Of a DNA stretch of 64,000 nt, positions 43,640 through 55,188 are shown one piece after another. A model generated the notes under the pieces. It was not told the origin of the DNA. It was given only the letters and a program-made list of their open reading frames with translations, and made no database searches. A program made the translations under genes and the position numbers. Location: NCBI GenBank assembly GCA_039583875.1, contig CM077158.1, positions 244,265,447-244,329,446 on the forward strand, read 5' to 3'. Position 1 is the stretch's first letter. The number at the start of each line of letters is the position of its first letter. The DNA comes from Platanthera guangdongensis. Its lineage: Eukaryota > Streptophyta > Magnoliopsida > Asparagales > Orchidaceae.

Positions 43640-44896
43640 CACTTGTCAGTGAGGACAAACTCATGATAGAGTTTTTTCATATGCTTCCTAACAAACTGAT
43701 ACTTAATCTACATATGCATAGTCCTGCCATGAGGGACATGATTCCTAGTAATTTAGATTACACTAGTAAAATATCAATATAAGGTAGTTCTACTTATTTG
43801 GAGGATGTGGTCCTGATACCATGGAGTTAATATTGCGAGACTGGTTTCTTTCTTGCAGCTCCAAGTAGTCAATCTTCTTCGTAGGAGTTGATAGGTTCCA
43901 TCTTTGCTTATCCTATCTACCTTGCACCCTGTGGTGGAGGTGCATCTTCTCAACTATTCTTTAGCAACAGGCTTGCCTTTGGCTTCAGCTTTCTGATCTA
44001 TAGTACACGAGTGATCAGACAACTTAGTATTATCTTGATCATCACATTGATCTGCCTTCTTGATCACCACACTGTATACCACACAGTCCTTCTTGAATAT
44101 GAGGAATGTTGTTTGTATGCGGTTCTAGTCCCAATGTACTTTTGATAAAATTGGCAACCCAGATAACCCACTCCCCCCTTGATCATTGACTTCTTGGGTT
44201 GATACCACTCGAGTAGTGTTCATACCACTTGACTAGAGATTATATCTCTTGAGTTGATAACTGACACAACTCTCTTATGCCACATGATATCATTTGATCA
44301 ATCTCTTCTTGGTTTCTAAATAGTCAGGGAGGAGCTGGTCTACTTTGACTTCTCCCCCTAGCTGATTGCAGATGATATCACTTGAGTGACTTTTCAGCTG
44401 AGCATTATGTGATCCTTCCTTGCTGCTCTCAGAAGAGCTACCTGTGATTTCCTCAGTGATGAGTATAGCCTACTTGTCCTTTACAGATTTCACTCAAGAT
44501 TCTCTTCCTCCCCTTGGGCAGTAGAATGAGTGATCTTTATGGTCTACATATTCATTTCTCACTTGAGTATGATCCTCAAGCTAGCTCCTTATTCCAGTCT
44601 AATTCCCGGAACAACCATTGTCCAAATACCACATGGTGGTATGGGCATTAGGACTATCCTGCAAAACAAAATTTATTTTCTCTTAGGAACCCAATAGTTA
44701 TTGGGTCCTAGGTTCATGTTAGCATTATAAAGATTTTGCCCAACTCTCTGCCTGGGCTGAGCACTTTTCTTTCTACTGGTCATATTCAGGTTATGCCAAC
44801 AATCAATGACAAAGTAGCTCACTTTCCCACAGACCAACATTCATGAATGTTGTACCTTCTCTTCTGGACAACACAGAAGGTGGAGGCTTTTAATTT
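43640..44896. other. Copia-M decayed interior
   Basis: No readable protease, integrase or RT. CTCCCCCT-rich words only. Confidence 0.4.
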
Positions 44897-45532
44897 CTAT
44901 CCATGTGAGAAGTTAGCAGCCCCAGGCTTTACTGAATGAGCATTGGGGTGTGCTGATTCCTTCTTCTTGAGTGAAGGTGCTGGAGTACTAAATACAACTG
45001 GTCCAGGATGGGCCATTTGTATTTCAATTTGTGGAGCCTGCCATCTAATGGCCTCTCTTATCACTTTAGATAATGGATATTTTGATCCAAATCTAAAATA
45101 CTTATCCAGAACTCTATTGCTAGAGAGGTCAACATTACTCCTACTGAGAACATGTGACTTTACCCCACTGGTAGAGCAAATAAAAGATGGATCCTTATGG
45201 GAAGGTCCAAACTTGACTGATTTAGAAGGTAAATTTACCTTTTGAAATACTGTCCTCTTATCTAGGAATTTTGATTTGAACAGATGATTTGTGTGTTTTA
45301 TTCCCAGCTTCTCAGGGGCTTGGTTAGCTGCAAATTTTGACAACAACCTCTGTGACTGAGGAGGATTAACCACAATCCCTACTCTTCTCTTCAAGAAGCA
45401 TGGTCTGACATTCAAGACTTTTCTTGAGTTCAGAAACCTCATGACTTTTCTTATAAAACTCAATAGATTTATTATTATAAAGAGTTTTATAAGGCTTAAG
45501 GACTTCAATATCTTTTGCTTGCATTTTGACAA
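44897..45532 (-). pseudogene. Copia-M gag-pol linker fragment
   Basis: 211 open codons, basic, containing SRLLSKFAANQAPEKLG-like and LGIKHTNHLF stretches seen in the long gag C-terminal part of SIRE/Maximus-type copia elements. No catalytic motif. Confidence 0.5.
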
Positions 45533-46011
45533 GCTTTATGCTCTACTTTAGATCAACTAAGAGTAGTTCATACTTGTTGATCAATTGATTGACATCAGTC
45601 CCAGATTCTGAGCAATCTTCATCATAAGATGAAGATGCTGTAGTGTCTGGACTGGTTTCATAGTCAGAGGCAGATGAAGAAATGGAGAGAGGTTGTACCT
45701 TGATTGTTCAGTATCTGTCTGACTTCTTTCTTCTATTATTGTCATAAAGTTATGACATCCACTGACTTCCTCATCCTCCTCATTATCACCATCTGAGCGT
45801 GACAGAGGGCCCTGATTCCTACCCTGACAGCAGGATATTACTCTTCTTCAGGATTTGCAGCAACAAAAATCAGCCCTATATCGGCTTCTTCTTCTTCTTC
45901 TTCTTTTGACTCTGAAGAGGAAGAGTCTGTCCAGTTTTTCTACTTCTTAGCCACAAACGACATCTCCTTCTTCTTGTCCTTATGGTGATAGTGATGCTTC
46001 TTTTTCTCATC

Positions 46012-46473
46012 TTATTTCTTTCTCCTGACTGGGCAGTCAACAATAACATGTTCTGCCTTGCTGCAAGAATAACAGACAACTTTAAATAAAGTCTGTTTAC
46101 TAGTTTTAGGGTCATACCTTTCTTCCTTAGAGAACTTCCTGTGATGAGAGGATGAAGATGGTCTGCTCTTCCAGTGTTTCTTCTTCATGAACTTCTGAAA
46201 TTTCCTGGAGAAGGCTGCAAAATCTTCATCAGACATGTGATTGTCAGAGGCACTTGACCCAGACTTTTCTGAGCTGGACTGGGCTTCCCTCCTTGATGGA
46301 GAGGGAGTCTTTCTTCTCCTCCTTCTTGGGGCTTCTGCCTTGAGAGCCAATAACTTATCTTTGGTCTTGGATTGGCTGCATTTTTCCTCCTCTTGTCTAG
46401 CAGTCAGCTGCATCTCATAGGATAACAGCTTCCCAAACAGAGTTGGTGGAGGAGTGTCAGCCAACTTATCCAT
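46012..46473 (-). pseudogene. gag: Copia-M gag zinc-knuckle region
   Basis: 153 codons with a Lys/Ser/Arg-rich linker and a CCHC knuckle C-Y-S-C-x4-H-x4-C (VVCYSCSKAEHVIVDC). It is the continuation of the frame at 46501-46866, separated by a stop or frame change. Confidence 0.8.
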
Positions 46474-46500
46474 TTCCCTAATGACACAAATCTTTGTGTC

Positions 46501-47055
46501 TCAATCTCTAGTGAGAGAAATAAGGAGCTTGTCATTCAGCTCATAGTTGCTGAAGACCCTACCATAGGTTTTTAGTTCATTAACCATCCTAAAGAACCTC
46601 TCAAAACAGTCAGTCACTTTCTCATATTTGCTTTGTCTGAAGGCTTCATACTCTTGGTTGAGCATGGACTTCATGTCATCTCTAATTTCCACAGAACCCT
46701 CCATGTAGACCACAAGAGTATCCCACGTTTCCTTGAAGGTCTTGCAGTGCAATAGATTTTGGAAGGTTGAGTCATCAATGACACTGGCTATTATATTATA
46801 TGTCCTATTGTCTGTGGTAGACAACACTACCTCATCTCTGTCCATCTCAACATAAACCTTGGGCACTTTCAGAGTTAGATCTATGATGGAGGCCTTTATA
46901 GGGACAAAAGGACCTTCCTATACTGTTACATAGATCCTAGGGTCAGATACCTCCATAAACAATCTGATCATTTGCCTCTAGAGGCCAAATCCTTCCTTCC
47001 TGCAGATTGGAAGCTTCATGTCCCCCAGCTCCTTGTAGTTCATACCTGAACCCAT
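46501..47055 (-). pseudogene. gag: Copia-M gag N-terminal region
   Basis: 121 open codons (46866-46501) hold the retrotransposon gag pattern (AKETWDTL-like KETWDTLVVYMEGS, QEYEAFRQ, SNYELNDKLLISL). Upstream reading to an ATG near 47054 is interrupted by two stops. A degenerate PBS-like AGGTATTAGAGGG lies at about 47121-47133 on this strand. Confidence 0.7.
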
Positions 47056-47138
47056 ATGTAGTAACTTCTAGCTAACCTTGGAGGCTTACTCAGACTGTTA
47101 GTTCCTTTTGAGTAACCTCCCTCTAATACCTTGTAGAC

Positions 47139-47342
47139 AACACTAATTGCTCGTCCTGCTCCTTACGGACTCCAGTTTTCTAACAGTCCGCCTTGCTCTT
47201 TTATGATCTGTGTGGACTCTAGTTTTTCTAACCGCCTGCTCCGCTCTTTTACGATTTCTGCGGTTTTTGTGGACTCGAGTTTTTTAACCGCCCACTGAGT
47301 TCTCATATCCACATGGATTCCTTTTCAACCATCTTCTTCATG
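47139..47342. repeat. Imperfect tandem repeat between two opposed copia elements
   Basis: Units with GTGGACTCTAGTTTTTCTAA and CTGCTCCGCTCTTTTACGAT recur two to three times with a 50-60 bp period. It could be the remnant of either element's 5' LTR. Confidence 0.5.
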
Positions 47343-48145
47343 GCAGATACCGAGTATCCTTCCACTTTGTACGCGCTTTATTCTCAAACCACACTCACTG
47401 CTTCCCTTCCGTCAGACAATCTTGGAACAACTTCCAAGCCGACTGGTCTGAATTACCCAAACTGGAGTGTCTCGTTTGTGTTCTTACTGTGATCTCAACG
47501 TAAATGTCATCATCTCACTAATGACCCTCCAGCTTAAGGGACTGTTATCTTTGATGAATGGGATGCCAATAATACTTTGGTCAGGACATGCCTTGCTAAT
47601 AGTCTCTCTGATGAGTGTATACCTATCATTCGACATGATGAGATGGTTAAAGCTGCTTAGACTCATCTTGCTGCTTTGTATTCTAAAGGTGCTCATACCT
47701 CACGTATATACACGTTGTATTCTGATTTGTTTGCCCGCCCTACTTTGACTCTTGCTGCTGCTTATCAAGAGGTGCAAGCTCTTGGCGTTAAGATTCTACA
47801 ACATCGTCCGTTCTCCACTGATCTGCTGAACAACACAAACACTTTCAGGAACTTCTGGTTGTATGTTATCTTCTTTGACTTCCGGAATCTTATGACATGA
47901 TAATGTAATAAATTCTTGGTGAAGCTGATTCTCCCACCCTTGATAATATTGTTGCATATATTGTGGTTGTTACCACTCTTCTTCAACTCCCCCTACTTAC
48001 TTTGCCACCCCCTCCGGACACATTTGCTCGTCTGGTTCGTTATGGTAATTCTAGTGGTCGTGGAGGTCATTCTGGTGGGTGTGATGTGTCTCGTCATATT
48101 TGCTTTTGTTGTGACAAGATGTGACATCTTGTTGATCGTTGCAGG
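47343..48145 (+). pseudogene. gag: Copia-P gag with zinc knuckle
   Basis: The ATG at 47343 begins MADTEYPSTLYALYSQTTL and reaches NYPNWS before TGA. The frame continues with stops through AYQEVQALGVKIL. The knuckle at 48098-48145 is C-F-C-C-x4-H-x4-C with a stop at the conserved Gly position. Confidence 0.75.
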
Positions 48146-48239
48146 GCTAAATATCATCATCTTTGCCCATCCGTGGGTGACTTTACATGGAAGTCCACGT
48201 CCCTTGCCTCCTCTTTTAACAGTGCTAATGTGGTCACTC

Positions 48240-48300
48240 ATGGTAAGTGGCTAATTGTTTCGGGAGTTACTAATAACATGACAGGTGATTTTTCGTTTTA
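48240..48300 (+). pseudogene. Copia-P protease, catalytic Asp lost
   Basis: Reads KWLIVSGVTNNMTGDF where the family has W-I-x-D-S-G-A. The catalytic Asp codon is now Val. Confidence 0.7.
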
Positions 48301-48689
48301 TCTCTTGCTTGGAAAAACATAACTGGTCCCCTCCGGTTTTTGTTGCGGATGGTAATCCGTCTCCATTATATGGGACTGGTATAGTCTGCGTTACTCCGAC
48401 TTTGCAGCTTGAGTACACGCTTTACATCTCATCTTTTCCATGCAATTTACTCTCTATTCCTACTCTCTGCAAACAACTAAACTGTACAGTTACATTTATA
48501 TCTACTACTTATTTTTTTCAGGAACCTCACTCCAAGGAGAAGATTGTTACTGGAACTGAAAGCAACAGACTCTTTTTCCTCGACAATATCATTGCTTTCT
48601 ATACTTCTCTTCTGCAATGAAATTTTCGCCTTGCGCATCCTCCTCCTCATCTCATCTACCAACTCCTACCGGATTTACCTCGGGAGGAC

Positions 48690-49215
48690 TCCTCTTTGAA
48701 CTGCGACACCTATCAACTTGGCAAGCACCGTCGTTCTTCTTATCTAGGGAGACAAGGTCATAGTTCTTCTCATCCATTTGAACTTATTCATTCAGATATT
48801 TGTGGTCATGCTCCTGTTAGGTCTTTTAACAGGGGTTTATATTTTGTTACATTTGTTGATGATTTCTCCCAATGTGTTCGGTTATATCTCTTGAAAGAAC
48901 GCTCTGAACTTTATTTCGTGTTCACTAATTTTTAGAATGAGATACAAACTCAATTTGATATTCCTTTAAAAGTTCTTCGTACTGATAATGCTCGAGAATA
49001 TCTTAGACAATAATTTTTCGATTTTTGCATGCATCGATGCATAGTTCATCAAACTAGTTGTCTCTATACCTCTCAGAAAAATGTGGTTGCTGAGTGCAAA
49101 AATCATCATCTTCTGGATGTTATTCGCATCCTTCTTCAACAGATGCATAATCTCTAGCCGTATTGGGGATATGTTGTGCTTCTTTCTTGTTATCTTATCA
49201 ACCATATTCTTTCGT
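48690..49215 (+). pseudogene. Copia-P integrase
   Basis: HPFELIHSDICGHAPV (first Asp near 48795), VLRTDNAREYL (second Asp near 48982) and KNVVAEC (Glu near 49091) show the DDE core. Stops and frame changes occur between and after them. Confidence 0.8.
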
Positions 49216-49339
49216 CTGTTCTTTAGGGATGAAACTCATTCTCCATCTTACATCCAGAAGCTCAACAGTGTTCCTTTACCTCTCTGTGTTTTTGGTTTCA
49301 CAGCGTTTGTACACATTCCTTCTCCTAGTCGTGACAAAT

Positions 49340-50540
49340 TTTCTCCTTGCTCGATAAAGTGTCTTTCTGGGTTTTTGTCCAACCCAAAAGGATTATCAGT
49401 GCTTTTATCCCCTTCTCAGGAAACAATATGTTTCTGTTGATGTTACATTCTTTGAAGAAATGTCTTATTTTTGTCAAGCTTCTACTCTCTCACCAATTGA
49501 TATTTCTCCTTCTCTACCTATTGTTTCTGCACCTTCACCTGAACATATTCCACCTTCTTTACCACTGTCTCCTCTCCCCCATATCACGTCCTCTATCTTC
49601 ACCTCTGTCTTTTGATTCTTCCCTACCTTTGGATCTGTTGTTGATAGATCATAGGCCAGTAATCTCTCCAACAGATGGATCTATTACAAAAGACAAGTCG
49701 GATCTTGACCTTCTAATTGCTCTATTGAAGGGGTTTAGAGCGTGCACTAAACAGTCAATTAATAATGTTGTCTCATATGCTCGTCTTTCTCCAGCTGGAT
49801 GGAGCTTTGCTCTTGCTATCTTCGCCAATGCTGCCCTGATTAACTATCAGGAGGCTCTTGTTATTCCACATTGGAAAGCGACAATGAATAAAGAAATGAA
49901 GACCTTAACCGAAAGGGGTACTTGGACTCTTGTCCCTACTCCTCTGGGTGTGGATGTGATTGGTTGTCGGTGGGTCTTTGTCATCAAGTTTCATCCAGAT
50001 GGCTCTATTGACCGCTATAAGCCGAGGCTTGTTGCCAAAAGCTTCACTCAAACGTATGTTGTGGATTTCTTTAATAACTTCTCCCTAGTTGCTCGCATCA
50101 ACACTATCTGTGTTCTTTTATCTGTGGCGGTAAACAAAGGCTGGGAGATGCATCTGCTAGATGTGAAGAATGTCTTTCTATATGATGATTTGTAAAAGGT
50201 GGTTTACATGGAGCAATCTCCTAGGTATGTTGCTCAGGGGGAGTCTCAGGTATACAAGTTACGGAAGACAATTTATGATTTAAAATAAAGCCTACAGGCT
50301 TGGTTCGACAAGTTCAGCAAAGTTGTCTCTCTTATTGGTTTTACTCAGAGTTTGTTGATCACTCTCTTTTTATACACAAGACTATTAAATATCTTGTAGT
50401 TCTTATTGTCTATGTGGATGATATTCTCATTATTGGTGATGATAATGATGGAATTAATTTAGTGAAGAGACACCTTCGATAATATTTTATTACAAAGGAT
50501 ATGTGTTCTCTTAAGTACTTCCTAGGAATAGAAATCTTGC
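49340..50540 (+). pseudogene. Copia-P reverse transcriptase
   Basis: The longest frame (to 50195) has a Ser/Pro-rich linker, then WKATMNKEMKTLTERGTWTL, CRWVFVIKFHPDGS and HLLDVKNVF. A stop follows at 50193-50195. The catalytic YVDDILIIG is read at about 50411-50440 in another frame, followed by MCSLKYFLGIEI. Confidence 0.85.
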
Positions 50541-50869
50541 AAAAACACAATTCTGTGGTGCTCTCGCAATGGAAGTATGCATTAAATCTTTTGAAAGAAA
50601 CTGTTCCTCTTGGGGCAAGGCCTGTTCCTTGTCCTATGGCCGTTGGTGATGACAAAGGGTGGAAGAATGATTCACCTCTTCTTTTATATGTTATTATGTA
50701 CATAAAACTTGTGGGAAAACTCGTCTATCTGACTGTTACCAGACCTAATACTTATTATGTAGCAGGGAAGGTCAGTCAGTTTCTGCAAGTTCTCGGAGAA
50801 TGTCATCGTCGTTCTGTCTTAAAATTTTCGGAGTATGTAAAAGGGCCTCCAGGGAAGGGGTTATTGTTT

Positions 50870-51360
50870 CAAAAACATAACCATCATAAGGTTGAAGCAT
50901 ATTCTGATACTAGCTACGCTGACAAAAAAAGATAGAAAGTCTACTTCTGGTTTATGCATCTTTGTGGGAGAAAATCTTGTCAACTGGAAAAACAAGAAAC
51001 AGTTAATTGTGTCACGATCAAGTACTGAATCTGAGTACTGAAACATGACATCAACCGCTTGCAAATCAAAATGATTACGTGCCATCATGCTTGAATTGAG
51101 AGAGGTATATGATCATCCTTTACCTATGTTTTGTGACAACTAGTCTGTTATACATATATCAAGGAATCTAGTCTTTCATGAAAGGACAAAATGCATTGAA
51201 GTAGATTGTCACTTCGTCAGAGAAGAAATATTAAAGAATTAAATTTATACTTCGTTCATTACTTCTGACAGAGAACTTGCAGATATCTTTTCCAAACCAG
51301 TGTTTGTCTCGCTTTCAGATGTCTGTGACAAGCTGAACATGGTTGATATATATGCTTTAG
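50870..51360 (+). pseudogene. Copia-P RNase H
   Basis: [11 protein letters not shown] (first Asp), then a frame change, NWKNKKQ, and SRSSTESEY with a stop after Tyr. The end is LNMVDIYALAQGGV, usual for copia. Confidence 0.75.
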
Positions 51361-51372
51361 CTCAAGGGGGAG
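51361..51372 (+). other. Copia-P polypurine tract
   Basis: CTCAAGGGGGAG directly precedes the LTR start TGTTAGATTT. Confidence 0.85.
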
Positions 51373-51677
51373 TGTTAGATTTTATGAATCCTGGCGGTTT
51401 GGCAGTTTGGTCCCAGCGGTCTAGCAGTTTGGCGGTCTGACATTTAATGGTCTGGTGTTTAACAAACTGGCGTTTGGTCTTGGCGACTTGACTGTATCTA
51501 ACGGACTGGTGTTTGGCGGACTGGCGTTTAGCGGACTACCTTTGGCGGACCGGCCAACTGTTGAAATTATTGAACTGAACGTGGAGGTTGATTAGACAGA
51601 CCGCGCGGCCTGGGCGGACAATCTTGCGAACTGGTGGTGCGGCCTGAGCGGTCTGGTGTTGCGGCCTAGTGGTATGT

Positions 51678-51934
51678 TGATGACTTGTAATTGAGTCATC
51701 ATTTTATCTTAATTTGTTATTTGATATTTAAATAAATTATCATATTTGTTCGTTGTTTTGTTACAATATTGCGTAAAAACAATATTTCACGTCCTAAATA
51801 TTATATTTTCTATTTTGTAGAATTACGGCAGGTCTTATGAAAATTTACGTGCAATGTCCCGCTACCGTATCCAAGAGCTCGAGGCCACCTCCGTGTTCGG
51901 TTAACCTCCTCGACGCAACAACTAGTTCGGCCGT

Positions 51935-52016
<82 letters not shown>

Positions 52017-53597
52017 CAACTCCACATGAAGCTCCGCCAGCTCGGCCAGCAGCAACTCCGGCCAAGCCCGAGTCCCAACTTCAACACCTCCTCCACTCGG
52101 CCTCCCACATACAGCAGCCCGAGCATCCTCCTACTCCTAACATGCAGCGTCGGCCACCACGTCAAAAGCTCCAACCATGCTCGGCCAGCTCCAAACTCCC
52201 ACACCAGCAGCGCCACCACCGAGCTCCTCCAACTTCACTCTCCGGCCACCACTTCAACAGCTCCGGACAACAACTTCCAGCGCCGACAACCTTCATACAG
52301 CCCGAGCCCCACCGCCACCAAGCTCGGCCAGCTCCACGTCATCGATCCAGCCAGCATGCCGCGTCAGCAATCCGCACAAACAGCGCCATCCCGCAGACGA
52401 AGCTCCATCCTGAGATCCCGCCTCCGCCATCACTGTTGCCGTTACACCCAAGGCCGAATGCATCGTAATAACTCCATCCAGCGCCAGCTCAGCTTTAACA
52501 CCGTTTTTTTTAAGCTATAAATAGCTCCTCGGGAGAAGAAACCAGGCATTCGGGGAGAGAGAGAGTGAAATATACATAATTAAGAGAGTTTTTAATTTGA
52601 GAGGAATCCAGCTAGAAGCCAAGAATTCTCCAACCCAGCTTATTTTCTAGTCTAAGTTTATTGTAGTATTTGTTTTATTTTAGCTACTTTAATTAATCTT
52701 GTACGTCCCTTTTTCTTATAAAATTTAGGATTTGATAAATCGTTGAGACTCGCAAAATTTTATTACTTGTAATCTCGTTCGTTTACTAGCGCTGAAATTT
52801 CGTTCCTCTTTCACGTAAAAAAATATTCCTATTTCAATTTTGTCTCGTGTTACCTTTGTTTTTTTTGTTATGATATCGCATTTTTACATTAACGATCCGC
52901 TCATCGTCATGAATAACTAATTTTTATAGTGTCCGATCGCGATGATCCGAGGAAATAATTTTTGCTATAATTTTAGTTTTGCTTTTCTCAATTTGTTGAA
53001 CGCTTAAGATTTACCTTTGATCAATTCATTGAGGCTATATATTTTATATAGTTTTTAAAATAGTTTTCGCTCTTTAGTTGGCCGAGAGGCTCATAAGGCG
53101 AATCGATCACTCATCGGTAAAAAGAGTAGAACGCAACCCTCGAGAGAGGATGACGTAACTCTTCCGAATTGGGATAAAATCCAATAGTGAGGTTCGCTAC
53201 CTAAAGCAAGTCTTAGGCGATGCGATTTGAGAACGAAAGTTCGGTCGATACACCTAAGCTTAGTTGAACTTAATCCTCGAAAGAGGGGTGTTCATGCTTC
53301 GGGAACCTCCACGGTCAAAGCCTCTTCAACAAGGGAATTGCACTTTATTTTCATTTCGTTATTCTCTACATCCGAGGTGATTCAAGGATCGGGCACTTGT
53401 TTTAATCCATCAAATTAATTCCGTTAATATTTCTAGCAACCTTAACTCAATTTTCTATTGATAAAATAATAACGATTTTCAAAGTAGGATTACTCGATCA
53501 CCCCGAGTCTAGTACGACCTTGTTTTTTATAAACCTATACCACTCCCGATACGGTACACTTGCCGTTGTCATTTGCGGATATAGTTTTGCGCGATCA
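51678..53597. mobile_element. Solo LTR, 1,920 bp
   Basis: TGATGACTTGTAATTGAGTC ... GCGCGATCA is flanked by perfect 5-bp duplications TATGT (51673-51677 and 53598-53602). It has no internal domain. A TATAAATAG motif at about 52516-52524 suggests plus orientation. Family not assigned. Confidence 0.8.
51939..52009. repeat. (TA)n microsatellite
   Basis: Nearly pure TA run inside the solo LTR. Confidence 0.95.
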
Positions 53598-54138
53598 TAT
53601 GTCCTTGTAGGTAGCCGTGCAGATAGGTTGAATATCTGCGGTCTAGTCGGACTGGGCTGGAGTCCGTGGAGTTCGCTCTATACGGACTGTTCTTGGAGCT
53701 CGGGAGATCGACATTGGCCTGTGCCCTTGATCTCCTCTAATGGTGCGGTTAGGAGGTAACTACGGAGTTCGCGGTCAGGCGAACTGGATTAGAGCTGGAG
53801 GAATGGGTGGACTGTTGTTTGTGTCCGCGGAACTCGCGCCTGATGTTCTCTGGCTGGGAACTTGGTCATGATCCGTGACACGTTCAGATTGATCGTGGAG
53901 TTCACAATGTCTGCTAGTTGACCGGGTGGTCTATTCCTTTGGTCGTGGACATTGTTATTGTGGGCTGGTGTGGTGTCCGCTGGGATGTAGACTGGCTTCT
54001 ATCCGCCCTCCTTGATGTCAGGCGGATAGGCTGGTGACCGGCCTTGTCTATGCGGACTAGGCGGACTGCTCTGTGCTAGTTGCAGGCTGGGGTGGTGTTT
54101 CTATCTACTAGGGCGGTGACCACACTCCTCTCCGTGCC

Positions 54139-54146
54139 TATAAATA
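54139..54146 (+). promoter_or_regulatory. TATA box of the copia LTR
   Basis: TATAAATA followed by GGACCCCCCC, about 720 bp before the LTR end. Confidence 0.6.
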
Positions 54147-54868
54147 GGACCCCCCCTGTGACATTATATCTATCTGAATGAATAGTAAGTTGAATTTGAG
54201 TTAATTTTTGCGGCCTCGGATTTTCTGTTTGCACGGTTTGAGAAGGATAACTGGTTTGTTGTTTGTAGGTTGTGCAGCTGACACTGAGGAGCCAGGATTT
54301 TGGTGTTAACTGCGGTCAGGGATCAATGGAGCTTACGGTTATCAATCAGCGGTTTGCAGCATGTCGTGGTTGCGGCCAGCCGGTCTTATCTCCTTCAGCT
54401 TCCCAGTTCAATAACTTGTCTGCCGGTCTCGGCGGTCTGATCTTCAGTTCGACAACGACTTTGTTCACGGACTCTGATAGCTAGGCAACTTCTGCGGTCA
54501 GGCGGCTTATAGAGAGCGAATAAAGGTGTTCAACAGAATAGCAGGTTGTCTGCGGTTTACGCGGACTCCGTAGTTCAGTTCGGTGCAGCAAAAGCTTGGC
54601 GGTCTCGGCGGTCTCAATAGTCTCTGAGGCAGTCTGCCAGACTTGTTGTTCTTGCTTTGTTTGTATGCTCTTCTTTTGCACATCAGCAAATCATATCTCG
54701 CCATGTATGTCCTGCCCTGTAAAGAAGATTGTTGATAGTACAAGACTTGATTGTTGTCTTCTGTTGTTTCTGATTTATAGAGCTTGGTTTATGGTTGAGT
54801 GTTACTGTGCCTGGTTCCCGTTTTAGGTTTGATCAAGGTGTTATCTTGATAGCTTTGAAAGTTTTACT

Positions 54869-54880
54869 TGGTATCAGAGC
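54869..54880 (+). other. Copia-Q primer binding site
   Basis: TGGTATCAGAGC, the classic copia site complementary to initiator-Met tRNA. Confidence 0.9.
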
Positions 54881-55188
54881 TATCTCCCTGATCATCTTGA
54901 GAATTTTAGCATGGTATCAGAGGGAACGGAGGTTTGAGCAGTGATCAGCCATCAGTTGTGCTCAATGTTTTTGGAAGCTGGATATGCAAGGGGTCTTGGA
55001 ATCGAGCTGCTTACTCCGACTAACTTTAAAAAGTGAAAGTCGTGTATGCAGAGCTATCTTCTGGGTGAGGACCTATGGGAGGTTGTTGGCGGAAGATAAA
55101 TGCAAGAGGTTACTGCTGCGGGTGGTGATGAAGTAGTGAGAGCTTGGAGGAAAACAAACACGAAAGCTGAGTTTACCCTCAAGCGGGT

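Larger units (their letters stand above)
42525..47138 (-). mobile_element. Copia-M: decayed Ty1/copia element, minus strand, most of pol lost
   Basis: In minus order: gag (about 47050-44897), a gap of about 1.2 kb where protease to RT should be, the end of RNase H (43639-43560), a PPT-like AAATAGGGGAAGAT (43180-43167) and a 3' LTR (43166-42525). No 5' LTR is seen; its right end abuts the plus-strand copia. Confidence 0.65.
47343..54867 (+). mobile_element. Copia-P: decayed Ty1/copia element, plus strand
   Basis: Gag, knuckle, protease, integrase, RT and RNase H are readable in order with many stops. They are followed by PPT (51361-51372) and an LTR (51373-54867, split by a solo LTR). The 5' LTR and PBS are absent. 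Confidence 0.8.
51373..54867 (+). repeat. Copia LTR (about 1.57 kb without insertion), shared between Copia-P and Copia-Q
   Basis: Begins TGTTAGATTTTATG after a PPT at 51373 and ends just before TGGTATCAGAGC at 54869. It is rich in GCGGTCTGG / GCGGACTGG words on both sides of the solo LTR at 51678-53597, which shows continuity. The TATA box is at 54139-54146. The final CA is not preserved. Confidence 0.65.
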
